Origin: a bacterium
GTDB lineage: Bacteria > UBP13 > UBA5359
Direction: 5' to 3'
DNA length: 49,808 bases
Assembly (NCBI GenBank): GCA_028685295.1
Contig: JAQUEL010000005.1
Span: 1 to 49,808, forward strand
In this document: in pieces, positions 1 to 11,034 of the stretch
Layout of the letters: each line of letters starts with the position of its first letter
How positions within the stretch are numbered: the stretch's first letter is position 1
Translations under genes and position numbers: made by a program
The notes under the pieces: model-generated
Told to the model about the DNA's origin: nothing
Seen by the model: only the letters and a program-made list of their open reading frames with translations
The model's database searches: none

Positions 1-538
1 CAAAGGAATCGTAAATGCTGAAGCCCCAAAGGGCCATAGCCACCAGCAACAGCGGCAGCCAGGCGGGAGAGAGGTTGAAAGCACCGGTACGGGTGTAATC
101 GGTGAACATATAAGCCGTCAGTAGCAGCAATTTGAAAAACACCAAAAGGTAAACGAGCAGAATGACGGAACCCTTGATAAATTGCTGATTGTAAAGCTCT
201 CCCATGCCGGGCAGAAGCGTTGATAAAAGAATAGCGGTAAGAGGATGCCGCCTGGAAGAAGCATCGCTGGAGTGCATGGATGCCTGTCGTAACGCCAATC
301 TTCCGATATGATCTTCGGCTTTGATATTGGCAGGATCCAATTCCAGCGCTCTGCGGTACTCTTGCAAGGCCTGGGCCGGGTTCCCACAGGCTTCCGTTAC
401 CTCACCCAGCAGAACCATCCCCTTCGAGGTCTCCTCCAGGGACAGGGCCTGCCGGCAAATCTTGACGGCATTGGCATAATCGCCTTTCAAAAAAAGAAGG
501 TTCGCCTGCTTGAGAAGCTCTTCAGCCTGATTCACCAT
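1..538 (-). CDS. TPR-repeat membrane protein, 3' end beyond window
   Basis: The first 179 residues are visible and the gene continues past the left edge. The ATG at 538 follows an AGGAG eight bases away and lies 17 bases after the tatD stop, so it is the last visible gene of the metG-tatD transcript. Residues 1-85 are alpha-helical with TPR-like spacing (a motif of the type ALEEYRRALELDP). Residues ~98-150 hold a hydrophobic stretch with a GMGELYNQ segment followed by a run of Leu/Val, reminiscent of the TM2-type helical pair. A second hydrophobic segment begins at ~158. This suggests a cytoplasmic TPR head anchored in the membrane. I do not recognise a specific function. The reading frame is open throughout and the amino-acid composition is sensible, so the gene is likely real. 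Confidence 0.75.
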   Translation of the reverse strand, partial: MVNQAEELLKQANLLFLKGDYANAVKICRQALSLEETSKGMVLLGEVTEACGNPAQALQEYRRALELDPANIKAEDHIGRLALRQASMHSSDASSRRHPLTAILLSTLLPGMGELYNQQFIKGSVILLVYLLVFFKLLLLTAYMFTDYTRTGAFNLSPAWLPLLLVAMALWGFSIYDSF

Positions 539-555
539 AGGACCACTCCTAAGCT

Positions 556-1317
556 TTAAATCCTGAAAAGCGCCGCGGCATTGGCCGATGTAACTTCGGC
601 TACCGTTTCAGTATCCGTTCCTTTTATCGCCGCCACCATGTCGGCGATGGTCGCCGTCCAGGCCGGTTCGTTGCGCCGTCCCCTATGGGGCACCGGAGCC
701 AGATAGGGGGCATCCGTCTCCAGGATGATCCTCTCCAGCGGAAGTTGCCGCACGATCTCTGCCAACTCTTTGGAAAAGGTGACGATGCCGCCTATGCCCA
801 GATACCAGCCTCTGGCCATAATCTTTTCAGCCAGCGCCAGATCGCCGGAAAAGCAATGCCAGACACCGCCCAGACGGTTTACGGAGAAACCTTTCAGCGC
901 TGCCAGCATGTCGTTATGTGCTTCGCGATCATGTATTATTATCGGCTTGCTCTGTCGTTCACACATCTCCAAGTGTGCTTCCAGAGAGGCAAGCTGTGTC
1001 TCTTTGGAAGAATGCATATAGTGATAGTCCAGACCGGTTTCACCTACCGCCACCACTCGAGACGAAGAAGCCAGCCGTTCCAATTCCTCCATAATTTCCC
1101 TGGAAACGTCTTTAGCTGCGTGAGGATGGACCCCTACCGCAGCATAGCACGCTTCAACCTCTTCAGCTATCTTTACGGCTTCCCGGCTGGAAGAAAGATC
1201 ATAACTGGCCACCACCATTTTCTCCACACCGGCTATAGCTGCGCGTGTCAGAACAGCATGGAGATCAGCGCCGTATTCAGGGTGCTGCAGATGGACGTGT
1301 GTATCTACCAGCATCAT
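556..1317 (-). CDS. tatD: TatD-family metal-dependent hydrolase
   Basis: A 253-residue TIM-barrel hydrolase of the TatD family. These are Mg/Mn-dependent deoxyribonucleases or phosphodiesterases; the cellular substrate is often unknown. Metal-site motifs are visible in order: DTHVHL at residues 5-10 (H7, H9), GETGLDYHY near 92, IIIHDREAH in the middle, WHCFSGD, and LETDAPYLAP near the C-terminus. The length is typical of the family. Two tandem ATGs start the gene (1317 and 1314), overlapping the metG stop by four bases. metG-tatD is a common pair in Firmicutes. The family call is firm; the symbol is used in the family sense. Confidence 0.92.
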   Translation of the reverse strand: MMLVDTHVHLQHPEYGADLHAVLTRAAIAGVEKMVVASYDLSSSREAVKIAEEVEACYAAVGVHPHAAKDVSREIMEELERLASSSRVVAVGETGLDYHYMHSSKETQLASLEAHLEMCERQSKPIIIHDREAHNDMLAALKGFSVNRLGGVWHCFSGDLALAEKIMARGWYLGIGGIVTFSKELAEIVRQLPLERIILETDAPYLAPVPHRGRRNEPAWTATIADMVAAIKGTDTETVAEVTSANAAALFRI

Positions 1318-3293
1318 TTTACCTTGCTGCCGGGCGTCATCAGGAGGTCGGGTGTCAGCAAAGCCACCTTATCCTTATCGGAAGCTGCCAGCAACATACC
1401 GTTTGAGGCCACGCCGCGAATCACAGCCGGCTCAAGATTAGCCACCACTACGATCTGCCGTCCGATTATCTCTTCGGGAGTATAATGCTCTGCCACACCG
1501 GCTACTATGGTGCGGGTGCTCTCTTCGCCAAGATCTATTTCCAGTTTCAAGAGCTTATCCGTTCCTACTACCTTCTCAGCGGCAACCACTCTAGCCACTT
1601 GCAGATCTACTTTGGCAAAATCTTCATAACTTATAGTTTCCTTCACAGGAGCTGCTCCCTTCTTTCCAGCCGGCACGGCGGCCGTTTTCTTCTCTTCCTT
1701 CTTCTGCTTACCGGATTTACGCTTTCTCCCGACCTCTTCCAAACGAGGAAAGAGCGGTGCCGCTTTGGTCGTGATCAGGCCCGGCTTCAGAATATCCCAT
1801 CCGCCCAGGCTCTGCCAATCTTCGATGGTAATTCCCGAAGCCAGCCCCAGCTGCTCCTGGATGCACCCGGATGTAGCCGGCATATACGGGGCTAAGGCAA
1901 CCGCTATCTGGCGCAATGCTTCCAATACGTTATACATGACACGAGCCAATCGTTGCTCCTTGCCCTCCCGTTTCAACGCCCAGGGCGCCTGTTCGTCTAT
2001 ATACTTATTCATACGCCCGATAAAACGCCAGAGTTCGGCCAGAGCCAGGCTATAAGCCAGCTTTTCCGTATACCGACCAAAGGCAGCCAGTGCTTCGCGA
2101 CATACCGCCTGTATGTCGGCATCCGCTTCGGCATCAGGCAGAGAAGCGGGCACTCGTCCGTCAAAATATTTCTCCAACATGGAAAGGGTACGATAAAGTA
2201 AATTACCGATATCGTTAGCCAGGTCGGCATTTATCCGGGCCTTGAGCGCCGTCCTGGAGAAATCTCCATCATTTCCGAAGGGAACCTCTCGCAGCAGGAA
2301 ATATCTTAACGCCTCTAACGCCAATTTGTGTGACAGGCCAAACTCTTGCTTCAGCTCGGTTATAACCTCGACCGGATCCACTTTATTTCCTTTGGATTTG
2401 GAAATTTTCTCTCCCTCGGAAGTCCAGAAACCGTGAGCAAAGATTTTACCCGGCAAGGGCAGACCTACGGACATGAGCATAGCCGGCCAGAGTATGGCAT
2501 GGAAACGAAGAATATCCTTGCCGATAAGGTGGACATCAGCAGGCCAGAAGCGGTTGAACTTAGCTTCATCAGAAAGATATCCGGCTACCGTAACGTAGTT
2601 TATCAGAGCATCAAACCAAACATATGCCACATGAGCGGGCTCCCGAGGCAGTTCAATACCCCAGGAGAACGATGTGCGGGAAACACAGGTATCCTGCAAT
2701 CCGCTTTTGACAAAGCTTATAACCTCATTACGCCGCCACTCCGGCTGAATGAAATCAGGATGGGTTTCATAATACTCCAGCAGCGTCTCCTGATACCGTG
2801 AGAGCCGGAAGAAATAGCTCTCTTCTTTTAAGACATGAACCGGGCGCCGACATTCGGGATTGGGACAACAACCATCCACCAGTTGGGATTCCAGCCAGAA
2901 GGTTTCACACGGCGTACAATACCAGCCTGAATACTCTCCCTTATAGATATCGCCGCTGGCTATCATTTTCTCAAAGAAGTGCCTGACCACCTGAATATGC
3001 CGGGGCTGGGTAGTGCGAATGAAATCGGTGTTGCTTATATCCAAGTCTTCCCACAGCCGTTGCCAGGCCGCCGACATCTCATCTACATAGGTTTGCGGGT
3101 CCTCGCCACGCTCTTGAGCGGCAAGTTCCACTTTCTGGCCGTGTTCATCGGTCCCGGTGGAGAATAAAACCTCCCGGCCCAGTAACCTATGGTACCGGGC
3201 CAGGGTATCTGCCGCCATCGTCGCATAAGTATGACCTATATGCGGGACATCGTTGATATAATAGATCGGTGTCGTCACCATGAACTTATCCAT
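1314..3293 (-). CDS. metG: Methionyl-tRNA synthetase with C-terminal tRNA-binding domain
   Basis: A 659-residue class I aminoacyl-tRNA synthetase that charges tRNA-Met. The HIGH motif is HIGH at about residue 19, and the KMSKS loop is KISKSKG near residue 300. The connective zinc knuckle has four cysteines (CTPC and CCPNPEC type, ~125-150). A Lys-rich linker near 545-565 leads to an OB-fold tRNA-binding (EMAP II-like) domain at ~560-659 (segments DLQVARV and VANLEPAVIRG). The ATG at 3293 follows a GGAG nine bases upstream. It lies just downstream of gyrA and overlaps tatD by four bases. No T-box leader is visible; the gene seems to be read from the gyrase transcript. Confidence 0.97.
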   Translation of the reverse strand: MDKFMVTTPIYYINDVPHIGHTYATMAADTLARYHRLLGREVLFSTGTDEHGQKVELAAQERGEDPQTYVDEMSAAWQRLWEDLDISNTDFIRTTQPRHIQVVRHFFEKMIASGDIYKGEYSGWYCTPCETFWLESQLVDGCCPNPECRRPVHVLKEESYFFRLSRYQETLLEYYETHPDFIQPEWRRNEVISFVKSGLQDTCVSRTSFSWGIELPREPAHVAYVWFDALINYVTVAGYLSDEAKFNRFWPADVHLIGKDILRFHAILWPAMLMSVGLPLPGKIFAHGFWTSEGEKISKSKGNKVDPVEVITELKQEFGLSHKLALEALRYFLLREVPFGNDGDFSRTALKARINADLANDIGNLLYRTLSMLEKYFDGRVPASLPDAEADADIQAVCREALAAFGRYTEKLAYSLALAELWRFIGRMNKYIDEQAPWALKREGKEQRLARVMYNVLEALRQIAVALAPYMPATSGCIQEQLGLASGITIEDWQSLGGWDILKPGLITTKAAPLFPRLEEVGRKRKSGKQKKEEKKTAAVPAGKKGAAPVKETISYEDFAKVDLQVARVVAAEKVVGTDKLLKLEIDLGEESTRTIVAGVAEHYTPEEIIGRQIVVVANLEPAVIRGVASNGMLLAASDKDKVALLTPDLLMTPGSKVK

Positions 3294-3319
3294 GCGTGTG
3301 TACTCCAGTATCCCTCTTT

Positions 3320-5752
3320 TTATTCCTCTTCTTTGATCACGATTCTCTCTAGTGCGACAACTTTGTCGTCCTGGTCCAGCCGGATCAGACGCACGCCCTG
3401 CGTACTGCGTCTATACTGATTTATATCACGCATGCGCAAGCGAATAATAATGCCTTTGGCAGTTATAATGATCAACCTGTCGCTGCTGTCCACCACCTTA
3501 ATGCCTTCTACCGGTCCATTGCGCGGCACTCTCTTTATCGTTTGGATACCGCTGCCGCCGCGTCCCTGGACCCGGTATTCGGACAACGGCGTCCGTTTGC
3601 CGTAACCATTAGCCGTTACTACCAGCAGATCCTTATCCGGTTCGACTATGTCCATGCCGATCACTCTATCGCCCTTACCCAGACGTATGCCGCGCACTCC
3701 AGCAGCTGTCCTGCCCATGCTGCGAACATCCGCTTCATGAAAGCGAATGGACAGGCCCTTGCTGCTGGCCAGGATAATATCCTGCTCGCCGTTAGTGGAA
3801 GCCACCCAGCAAAGATCATCGCCCTCTTTGATCGTAATAGCTATCAGCCCGCCTTTACGAGGTGTATTGAAGGCTACCAACGGCGTCTTCTTCACCACCC
3901 CTTTTCGGGTAGCCATGAAGAGGTAGCCCTCCTCTCGTAAATCCTTGACCGCCACCGTAGCCGTAACCTTTTCACCCGGTTCAATCTGAATAAGATTGAT
4001 TATAGCTGTTCCCCGCGCTTGTCGGCTGGCCATCGGGACTTCGTAAGCTTTTAGCCGATATACCTTGCCTTTGTCGGTGAAGAAAAGCAGATGATGATGC
4101 GTCGTAGCCACAAAGAGATGGGCGACGGAGTCCTCTTCCCTGGTAGTCAAAGCAATAATACCCTTGCCGCCGCGTCCCTGGCTGTGGTATGTCACGGAAG
4201 GCAGTCTCTTGATATAGCCGTCACGCGTGATGGTGATGATCATCTCTTCCTCTGCTATCAGATCCTCCGCAGTAAGCTCACTGGCCTCGGTCGGCTTGAT
4301 CTGTGAACGCCTTGCATCAGCAAAGGTCTTCTTGGCTTCCAGTAGTTCATCGCGAATAACGAACGCGATCTTGCGCGGACTCTCCAGAAGATCCTGCAGA
4401 TAGCTGATCAGCTTCAGCAATTCTCTGTATTCAGCTTCAATCTTGTCCTGCTCGAGAGCGGTAAGTTGATGAAGCCGCATATCCAGAATGGCTTGGGCCT
4501 GGAGCTGTGATAATTCGAACCGGGTCATCAACTTGGTTCTGGCTTCATCGGAGTTTTTGGAGGCGCGAATTATCCGAACGACCTCATCCAGATTGGCCAC
4601 CGCTATACGTAATCCTTCCAGAATATGAGCCCGGGCCTGAGCCTTGTCCAGATCGAACTGCGTCCGCCTGGTTACTACCTGTTTCCGATGCTCCAGATAA
4701 TGCTCCAACATCTGCTTCAGGCTCAATATCTGCGGCCGTCCATTGACCAGGGCCAACATAATAACGCCGAAAGAGGTACGCAAGTTGGTTCGCTTATAGA
4801 GTTGATTGAGAACCACATGCGGATTGGCATCGCGCTTGAGTTCTATGACTACACGCATACCATTTCTATCGGATTCATCTCGTAGATCCGAGATTCCATC
4901 AAGCCTCTTGTCCCGGGTCAGATTGGCAATATTCTCTATTAGGCGGGCCTTGTTGACCTGATAGGGCAGTTCGGTAACAATGATGGCTGCCCGGCCGTTG
5001 TCCATCTCTTCGATAACTGCTCGAGCCTGAAGCGTAATCACCCCGCGTCCCGTCTCATAGGCACTCTCTATCCCTTTGACGCCGAGAATCAGTCCGCCAG
5101 TGGGAAAGTCAGGCCCTTTGATATGCTGCATAAGCTCTTTAACCGTGATCGAGGGCTCTTCGATCAAGGCCGTAATTCCATCGATTAACTCTCCCAGGTT
5201 CTGCGGCGGTATATTGGTGGCCATTCCCACGGCTATTCCTGATGAACCGTTCATCAGCAGGCAGGGAAGGCCCGACGGCAGCACCGACGGCTCTTTACGC
5301 TTTTCATCGTAACTGGGTGAAAAGTCCACCGTCTCCTTGTCCATATCGCTGAGCAATGCCATGGATAGCCTGGATAGTCGCACCTCTGTGTAACGGTAGG
5401 CGGCAGCAGAATCGCCGTCTATCGAGCCGAAGTTTCCCTGTCCTTCCAGCAATGGGTAGCGGCTGTTGAAATCTTGAACAAGTCTGACGATGGCATCGTA
5501 AACCGCCATATCACCATGCGGATGGTATTTTTTAAGCACATCTCCCACCGGACCGGCCGATTTGGATGTAGGCTTATCATTAGTCATGCCTTCCTCATAC
5601 ATGGAATAAAGAATTCGGCGATGCACCGGCTTAAGGCCGTCACGGACATCCGGAAGAGCCCGGCCGATGATAACGCTCATGGCGTAATCCAGGTATGAAG
5701 CCTTCATCTCTTCTTCTATATTTATTGGTATAATCTGTTTGGCGATTGCCAT
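3320..5752 (-). CDS. gyrA: DNA gyrase subunit A
   Basis: An 810-residue type IIA topoisomerase subunit that breaks and rejoins DNA; with GyrB it introduces negative supercoils. The catalytic tyrosine lies in [11 protein letters not shown] near residue 123. The N-terminal helix region has the usual [17 protein letters not shown]. The C-terminal beta-pinwheel contains QGRGGKG near residue 530, matching the GyrA box, which argues for gyrase rather than topoisomerase IV ParC. The start ATG at 5752 has AAAGGAG upstream. It follows gyrB by 63 bases, so the two are co-transcribed. Confidence 0.98.
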   Translation of the reverse strand: MAIAKQIIPINIEEEMKASYLDYAMSVIIGRALPDVRDGLKPVHRRILYSMYEEGMTNDKPTSKSAGPVGDVLKKYHPHGDMAVYDAIVRLVQDFNSRYPLLEGQGNFGSIDGDSAAAYRYTEVRLSRLSMALLSDMDKETVDFSPSYDEKRKEPSVLPSGLPCLLMNGSSGIAVGMATNIPPQNLGELIDGITALIEEPSITVKELMQHIKGPDFPTGGLILGVKGIESAYETGRGVITLQARAVIEEMDNGRAAIIVTELPYQVNKARLIENIANLTRDKRLDGISDLRDESDRNGMRVVIELKRDANPHVVLNQLYKRTNLRTSFGVIMLALVNGRPQILSLKQMLEHYLEHRKQVVTRRTQFDLDKAQARAHILEGLRIAVANLDEVVRIIRASKNSDEARTKLMTRFELSQLQAQAILDMRLHQLTALEQDKIEAEYRELLKLISYLQDLLESPRKIAFVIRDELLEAKKTFADARRSQIKPTEASELTAEDLIAEEEMIITITRDGYIKRLPSVTYHSQGRGGKGIIALTTREEDSVAHLFVATTHHHLLFFTDKGKVYRLKAYEVPMASRQARGTAIINLIQIEPGEKVTATVAVKDLREEGYLFMATRKGVVKKTPLVAFNTPRKGGLIAITIKEGDDLCWVASTNGEQDIILASSKGLSIRFHEADVRSMGRTAAGVRGIRLGKGDRVIGMDIVEPDKDLLVVTANGYGKRTPLSEYRVQGRGGSGIQTIKRVPRNGPVEGIKVVDSSDRLIIITAKGIIIRLRMRDINQYRRSTQGVRLIRLDQDDKVVALERIVIKEEE

Positions 5753-5815
5753 ACTATGTTCTCCTTTGTTTATATACAGAGGGGTTCAGACGCCCGGACC
5801 CAGGAATCTGAATAT

Positions 5816-7783
<1,968 letters not shown>

Positions 7784-7794
7784 TTAAAATATCC

Positions 7795-7813
7795 AGGCCG
7801 ATATTATCGGCCT
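7795..7813. repeat. Perfect 8-bp inverted repeat in gyrB leader
   Basis: AGGCCGAT and ATCGGCCT are separated by three bases. On the minus strand it falls about 27-45 bases after the predicted gyrB transcription start and about 40 bases before the gyrB start codon. There is no uninterrupted T-run behind it, so it is unlikely to be a simple terminator. It could stabilise the mRNA 5' end or bind a regulator. Confidence 0.6.
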
Positions 7814-7846
7814 TGTGAAGCCCGGCACAGAACCGGAACGATATAA

Positions 7847-7855
7847 ATTATACCA
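7847..7855 (-). promoter_or_regulatory. Extended -10 promoter of gyrB
   Basis: On the minus strand the sequence is TGGTATAAT, a perfect -10 hexamer with the TGn extension. The -35 region is weak, which is tolerated with extended -10 promoters. It lies between the probable galE terminator and the gyrB start. Confidence 0.6.
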
Positions 7856-7876
7856 CAAACATTTGTTTTCGTCATC

Positions 7877-7911
7877 AAAAACGCTCTGCTGCCGCGGCCG
7901 CGACCGAGAGC
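7877..7911 (-). terminator. Probable intrinsic terminator after galE
   Basis: On the minus strand a GC-rich hairpin with GCTCT / AGAGC at its base and a CGCGGCCGCG core is followed by G and then TTTTT. It begins 20 bases after the galE stop and precedes the gyrB promoter. Confidence 0.6.
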
Positions 7912-7930
7912 ATGCTAAGACCCGTATACA

Positions 7931-8902
7931 TCAGCCTAACCTACCATAACGCGCCATTAGCCAGCGTGTATAAAGCCTGACGCCCTCCAGCGTAGTATAC
8001 TTCGGTTTCCAGCCAAGAGAGCGGATATCGGAAGTATCCGCCAGCGTTCTGGTAACATCGCCCACCCATCCTTTGGATCCGCCGGTATATTCAAGACTTA
8101 CTCCTGAAAGACCTAATTCATCGATCATGGTAGCGGCTATTTCCTTTACCGTAATACTTTCCGCCGTGCTGACATTGAAAGCAGACATTCCTTTGCCATC
8201 GGAATCGCCGGCCAGCAGCGAAGCTTGCACGCAATCGGATATATAGAGATAAGATTTCTGTTGCATACCATCTCCAAGAATTTCCAGACAAGATGGGTCC
8301 CGACGTAATTTGAAGAAAAAATCGTGCATGACGCCATGAGTGGATCGTTCCCCAAAAATATTGCCATAGCGCAACGCTACACACCGCATTCCTGCCATAG
8401 CGGCATAGCTGGAGAGATACATTTCACAGGCAGCCTTGGAAGCCCCGTAATGGCTTATCGGTTGTAGAGGATGTCCTTCAGGAGTCGGCAATACTTCAGT
8501 ATCACCGTAAATGGTACCGGCACTGGAAGCAAATACCAGCAGAGGTACTTCCGCCTGGCGCATTTCTTCCAGAATATTCAACGTAGCCGTAACGTTGATA
8601 TCAAAATCAAGCAGTGGCTGGGAAGCACTGAGACGGACATCCGGCTGTGCAGCCAGATGGATTACAGCATCTTTTCCCGGTATGGCGGCATGCAACAGGG
8701 CACGGTCCCTTATATCCCCTTTTATAAAAGCGAACCTGTTGTTTTCGCTATAACCCTCCATATATTCCGTTGTTCCGGCGGAAAGATTATCTATTACAGT
8801 TACCCGGCAGCCTCTTTTTATCAATTCATCAACTATGTGACTCCCGATAAACCCTCCACCTCCGGTAACAACTACAGCAGAGCCTTCCCTTAAACACTTC
8901 AT
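7931..8902 (-). CDS. galE: UDP-glucose 4-epimerase-like SDR protein
   Basis: A 323-residue extended short-chain dehydrogenase/reductase. The NAD-binding motif GGGGFIGSH is at residues 14-22, and the catalytic YGASK motif is near 152. The early Asp of VIDNL fits NAD binding. It is shorter than E. coli GalE (338) but normal for the Firmicute/archaeal type. The start ATG at 8902 follows GGGGGAAGGA. It is third in a galT-galK-galE cassette, which supports UDP-galactose/UDP-glucose epimerisation over other SDR activities. A different NDP-sugar epimerase specificity cannot be excluded from sequence alone. Confidence 0.85.
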   Translation of the reverse strand: MKCLREGSAVVVTGGGGFIGSHIVDELIKRGCRVTVIDNLSAGTTEYMEGYSENNRFAFIKGDIRDRALLHAAIPGKDAVIHLAAQPDVRLSASQPLLDFDINVTATLNILEEMRQAEVPLLVFASSAGTIYGDTEVLPTPEGHPLQPISHYGASKAACEMYLSSYAAMAGMRCVALRYGNIFGERSTHGVMHDFFFKLRRDPSCLEILGDGMQQKSYLYISDCVQASLLAGDSDGKGMSAFNVSTAESITVKEIAATMIDELGLSGVSLEYTGGSKGWVGDVTRTLADTSDIRSLGWKPKYTTLEGVRLYTRWLMARYGRLG

Positions 8903-8929
8903 AGTCCTTCCCCCATTTAAATGCAGTAT

Positions 8930-10060
8930 TTAGTCCGTTCCCATCAATTCCCCAGCTCCATCCATGGGGCGACAGGGATAAAATTCCGGCGTTATTCCGG
9001 TTTCCGTCATGTATTTTTCCGCCATCATCCGGCAAAAATTATCGACACAGTCTTCCTGAACCAACGAAATGGTGCAGCCTCCAAACCCGCCACCCGTCAT
9101 TCTCGATCCTAATACGCCCTCTATCTCCAATGCTCTTTCCACAAGGATATCCAATTCCGGACAACTGACTTCATAATCATTCTTAAGGCTGGTATGAGAT
9201 TCGTTCATCAACTTTCCAAATCGAATCAGATCGCCGTCATCCAAAGCTATTACCGTCTGGCAAACTCTGTCGATCTCCGTTATTACGTGCCGGCATCGTT
9301 TAAAGATAACCTTTTCAAGCATATCTTTATACTGCTCCAGTATCTTTTCATCAACATCGCGCAGGCTGGAAACAGTCGGCACTTTTTCTGCGATCTTCTT
9401 GACTCCGGCTGTGCATTCCTCCCGGCGTTTGTTATATTCTGAAGATATCAGACTATGTTTGACCCGGGAGTTACAAGCAATTATTTTATATCCCGAAAAA
9501 GGCAACGGTACCTGCCGATGCGATAAATCCCGGCAATCTATCAGTAACGCGTGATCCTTTTTCCCCATAGCACTGATGAATTGATCCATTATGCCGCAAT
9601 TTACACCGACAAATTCGTTCTCCGCCCGCTGACAGAGAAGAGAAATTTCCACGCTGTCCGCCACAATGCCTGATAAGGTTAGCATTGCCACTGCCGTAAC
9701 AACCTCTATAGCTGCAGAAGAACTCATTCCGCCACCGGCCGGTATATTACCGTCGAATTCCAATTCAGCCCCGCCGAGCCGGTACCCGGCTTCTTGTAAA
9801 GCTTTCATGACGCCTTTAGGATAATTTCCCCAGCGCTCCTTCTTTGAAGGCTCTATGTTGTCAAGGCTGAAGGAACACTCTCCCGGGAAATTCTTCGATC
9901 TCATTATCACTACTCGATCTGTTCTGGGCAGAGCGGAGACTCTTATTTCCTGCTCTACCGCTATCGGCAGCACCAGCCCCTGATTGTAATCGGTATGCTC
10001 TCCTATTAGATTTACTCGTCCGGGGGCCCTAAAAATGCGTCTCTTATCCCTCTGTGGCAC
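8930..10060 (-). CDS. galK: Galactokinase
   Basis: A 376-residue GHMP-family kinase that phosphorylates alpha-D-galactose at O1. The galactokinase signature GRVNLIGEHTDYNQG is near the N-terminus, the ATP loop PAGGGMSSSAA near residue 105, and the C-terminal GGGFGGC motif near 325. I choose the GTG at 10060 (protein beginning VPQRDKRR), preceded by GGAGG nine bases away; this leaves a 17-base overlap with galT. A longer frame reaching 10141 would add a low-complexity basic lead with no family match. It sits between galT and galE and is probably translated by coupling. Confidence 0.93.
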   Translation of the reverse strand: MPQRDKRRIFRAPGRVNLIGEHTDYNQGLVLPIAVEQEIRVSALPRTDRVVIMRSKNFPGECSFSLDNIEPSKKERWGNYPKGVMKALQEAGYRLGGAELEFDGNIPAGGGMSSSAAIEVVTAVAMLTLSGIVADSVEISLLCQRAENEFVGVNCGIMDQFISAMGKKDHALLIDCRDLSHRQVPLPFSGYKIIACNSRVKHSLISSEYNKRREECTAGVKKIAEKVPTVSSLRDVDEKILEQYKDMLEKVIFKRCRHVITEIDRVCQTVIALDDGDLIRFGKLMNESHTSLKNDYEVSCPELDILVERALEIEGVLGSRMTGGGFGGCTISLVQEDCVDNFCRMMAEKYMTETGITPEFYPCRPMDGAGELMGTD

Positions 10061-11021
10061 TCTTTCTACCCTCCTCGATAGCCTTACGCAATTCAGCGGC
10101 TTTCTCCTCCGGCTTGGTATCGTTGATATACGTTCCCGCACCGGATTCGCAGCCCGCCAGATATTTTATCTTGTCCTTGCTGCGCCGCGGAGGATAGAAC
10201 TCAAAATGGAAGTGATAGTAAGGATATTCTTTACCATCGGTCGGCCGTTGATGCAGTATCATTATATAAGGCATAGAGAATCCGAAGAGATGATCGTAGC
10301 CCACCAGCACATCCTTGAGAATGGATGCCAATGATAAGGCATCATCCATGTCTAATTCCAGAATGGATTCCATATGCCTTCTGGGGTAAATATGGACTTC
10401 GTAAGGCCAACGGGCAAAGAAGGGAATAAAGGCGAAAAACCTCTCGTTCTGCGCAACTATCCTGCGTCCATCTCTAAATTCTTCAGATTGGACCTGACAG
10501 AAAATACAGCCGCCTTTATCTATATAGTGTTCACGGGCACTATCCAATTCCTGCTGTGCTTTGGGTGGGATAAAAGGATAACCATATATCTGCCCATGGG
10601 GATGTGGTAAAGTAACTCCTATTTCCTCTCCCTTGTTCTCAAAAACCATAACGTATTTAATCTCTTCTTTACTCCCTATAAAGTCAAAGCGCTCACGCCA
10701 AAGCAGAATCAGGTTCAGAATACGTCTGTTACTTTGCTGTGCTAGGGTAGTATTATGCTCTGACGAATAAAGCACTACCTCACAATATCCCTTTGCCGGG
10801 GCTACACGGTAGAAATCATCACCTTCTATGTCCGGCGCCGGCGGACATTCATGCAATGACGGAAACCTGTTAGGTAAAACCAATAAATCATAATTTTTAG
10901 GAACTTCTTCAGATCCTACACAAAAAGGACATGTCTTGGTGGGCATCAGGGGCCTGTCCTGTCTATGCGTAGCCACAATAACCCATTCCCTCAATATGGG
11001 GTTCCACCTCAATTCCGACAA
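10044..11021 (-). CDS. galT: Galactose-1-phosphate uridylyltransferase
   Basis: A 325-residue HIT-superfamily enzyme that transfers UMP between UDP-glucose and galactose-1-phosphate. The catalytic HPHGQIY motif is visible, as are the zinc-type CPFC motif near residue 30 and the C-terminal HFHFEFYPP segment. I choose the TTG start at 11021, which has AAGGAGG eight bases upstream, giving a protein beginning (M)SELRWNPILREW. A longer frame from a TTG at 11048 overlaps the upstream stop and would place that ribosome site inside the gene. It is first of galTKE, 13 bases after the DUF721 gene, so likely read from the dnaA-dnaN-recF transcript unless an unseen internal promoter exists. Confidence 0.93.
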   Translation of the reverse strand: MSELRWNPILREWVIVATHRQDRPLMPTKTCPFCVGSEEVPKNYDLLVLPNRFPSLHECPPAPDIEGDDFYRVAPAKGYCEVVLYSSEHNTTLAQQSNRRILNLILLWRERFDFIGSKEEIKYVMVFENKGEEIGVTLPHPHGQIYGYPFIPPKAQQELDSAREHYIDKGGCIFCQVQSEEFRDGRRIVAQNERFFAFIPFFARWPYEVHIYPRRHMESILELDMDDALSLASILKDVLVGYDHLFGFSMPYIMILHQRPTDGKEYPYYHFHFEFYPPRRSKDKIKYLAGCESGAGTYINDTKPEEKAAELRKAIEEGRKSATEG

Positions 11022-11034
11022 AGTAATAACCTCC

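Noticed and set aside
308-559. Open frame on the plus strand opposite the TPR protein gene
   Set aside because: It lies opposite the better-supported minus-strand gene, which has a ribosome site and a sensible composition.
685-1485. 266-codon plus-strand open frame over tatD/metG
   Set aside because: Shadow of two firmly identified genes on the other strand; translation resembles no protein family.
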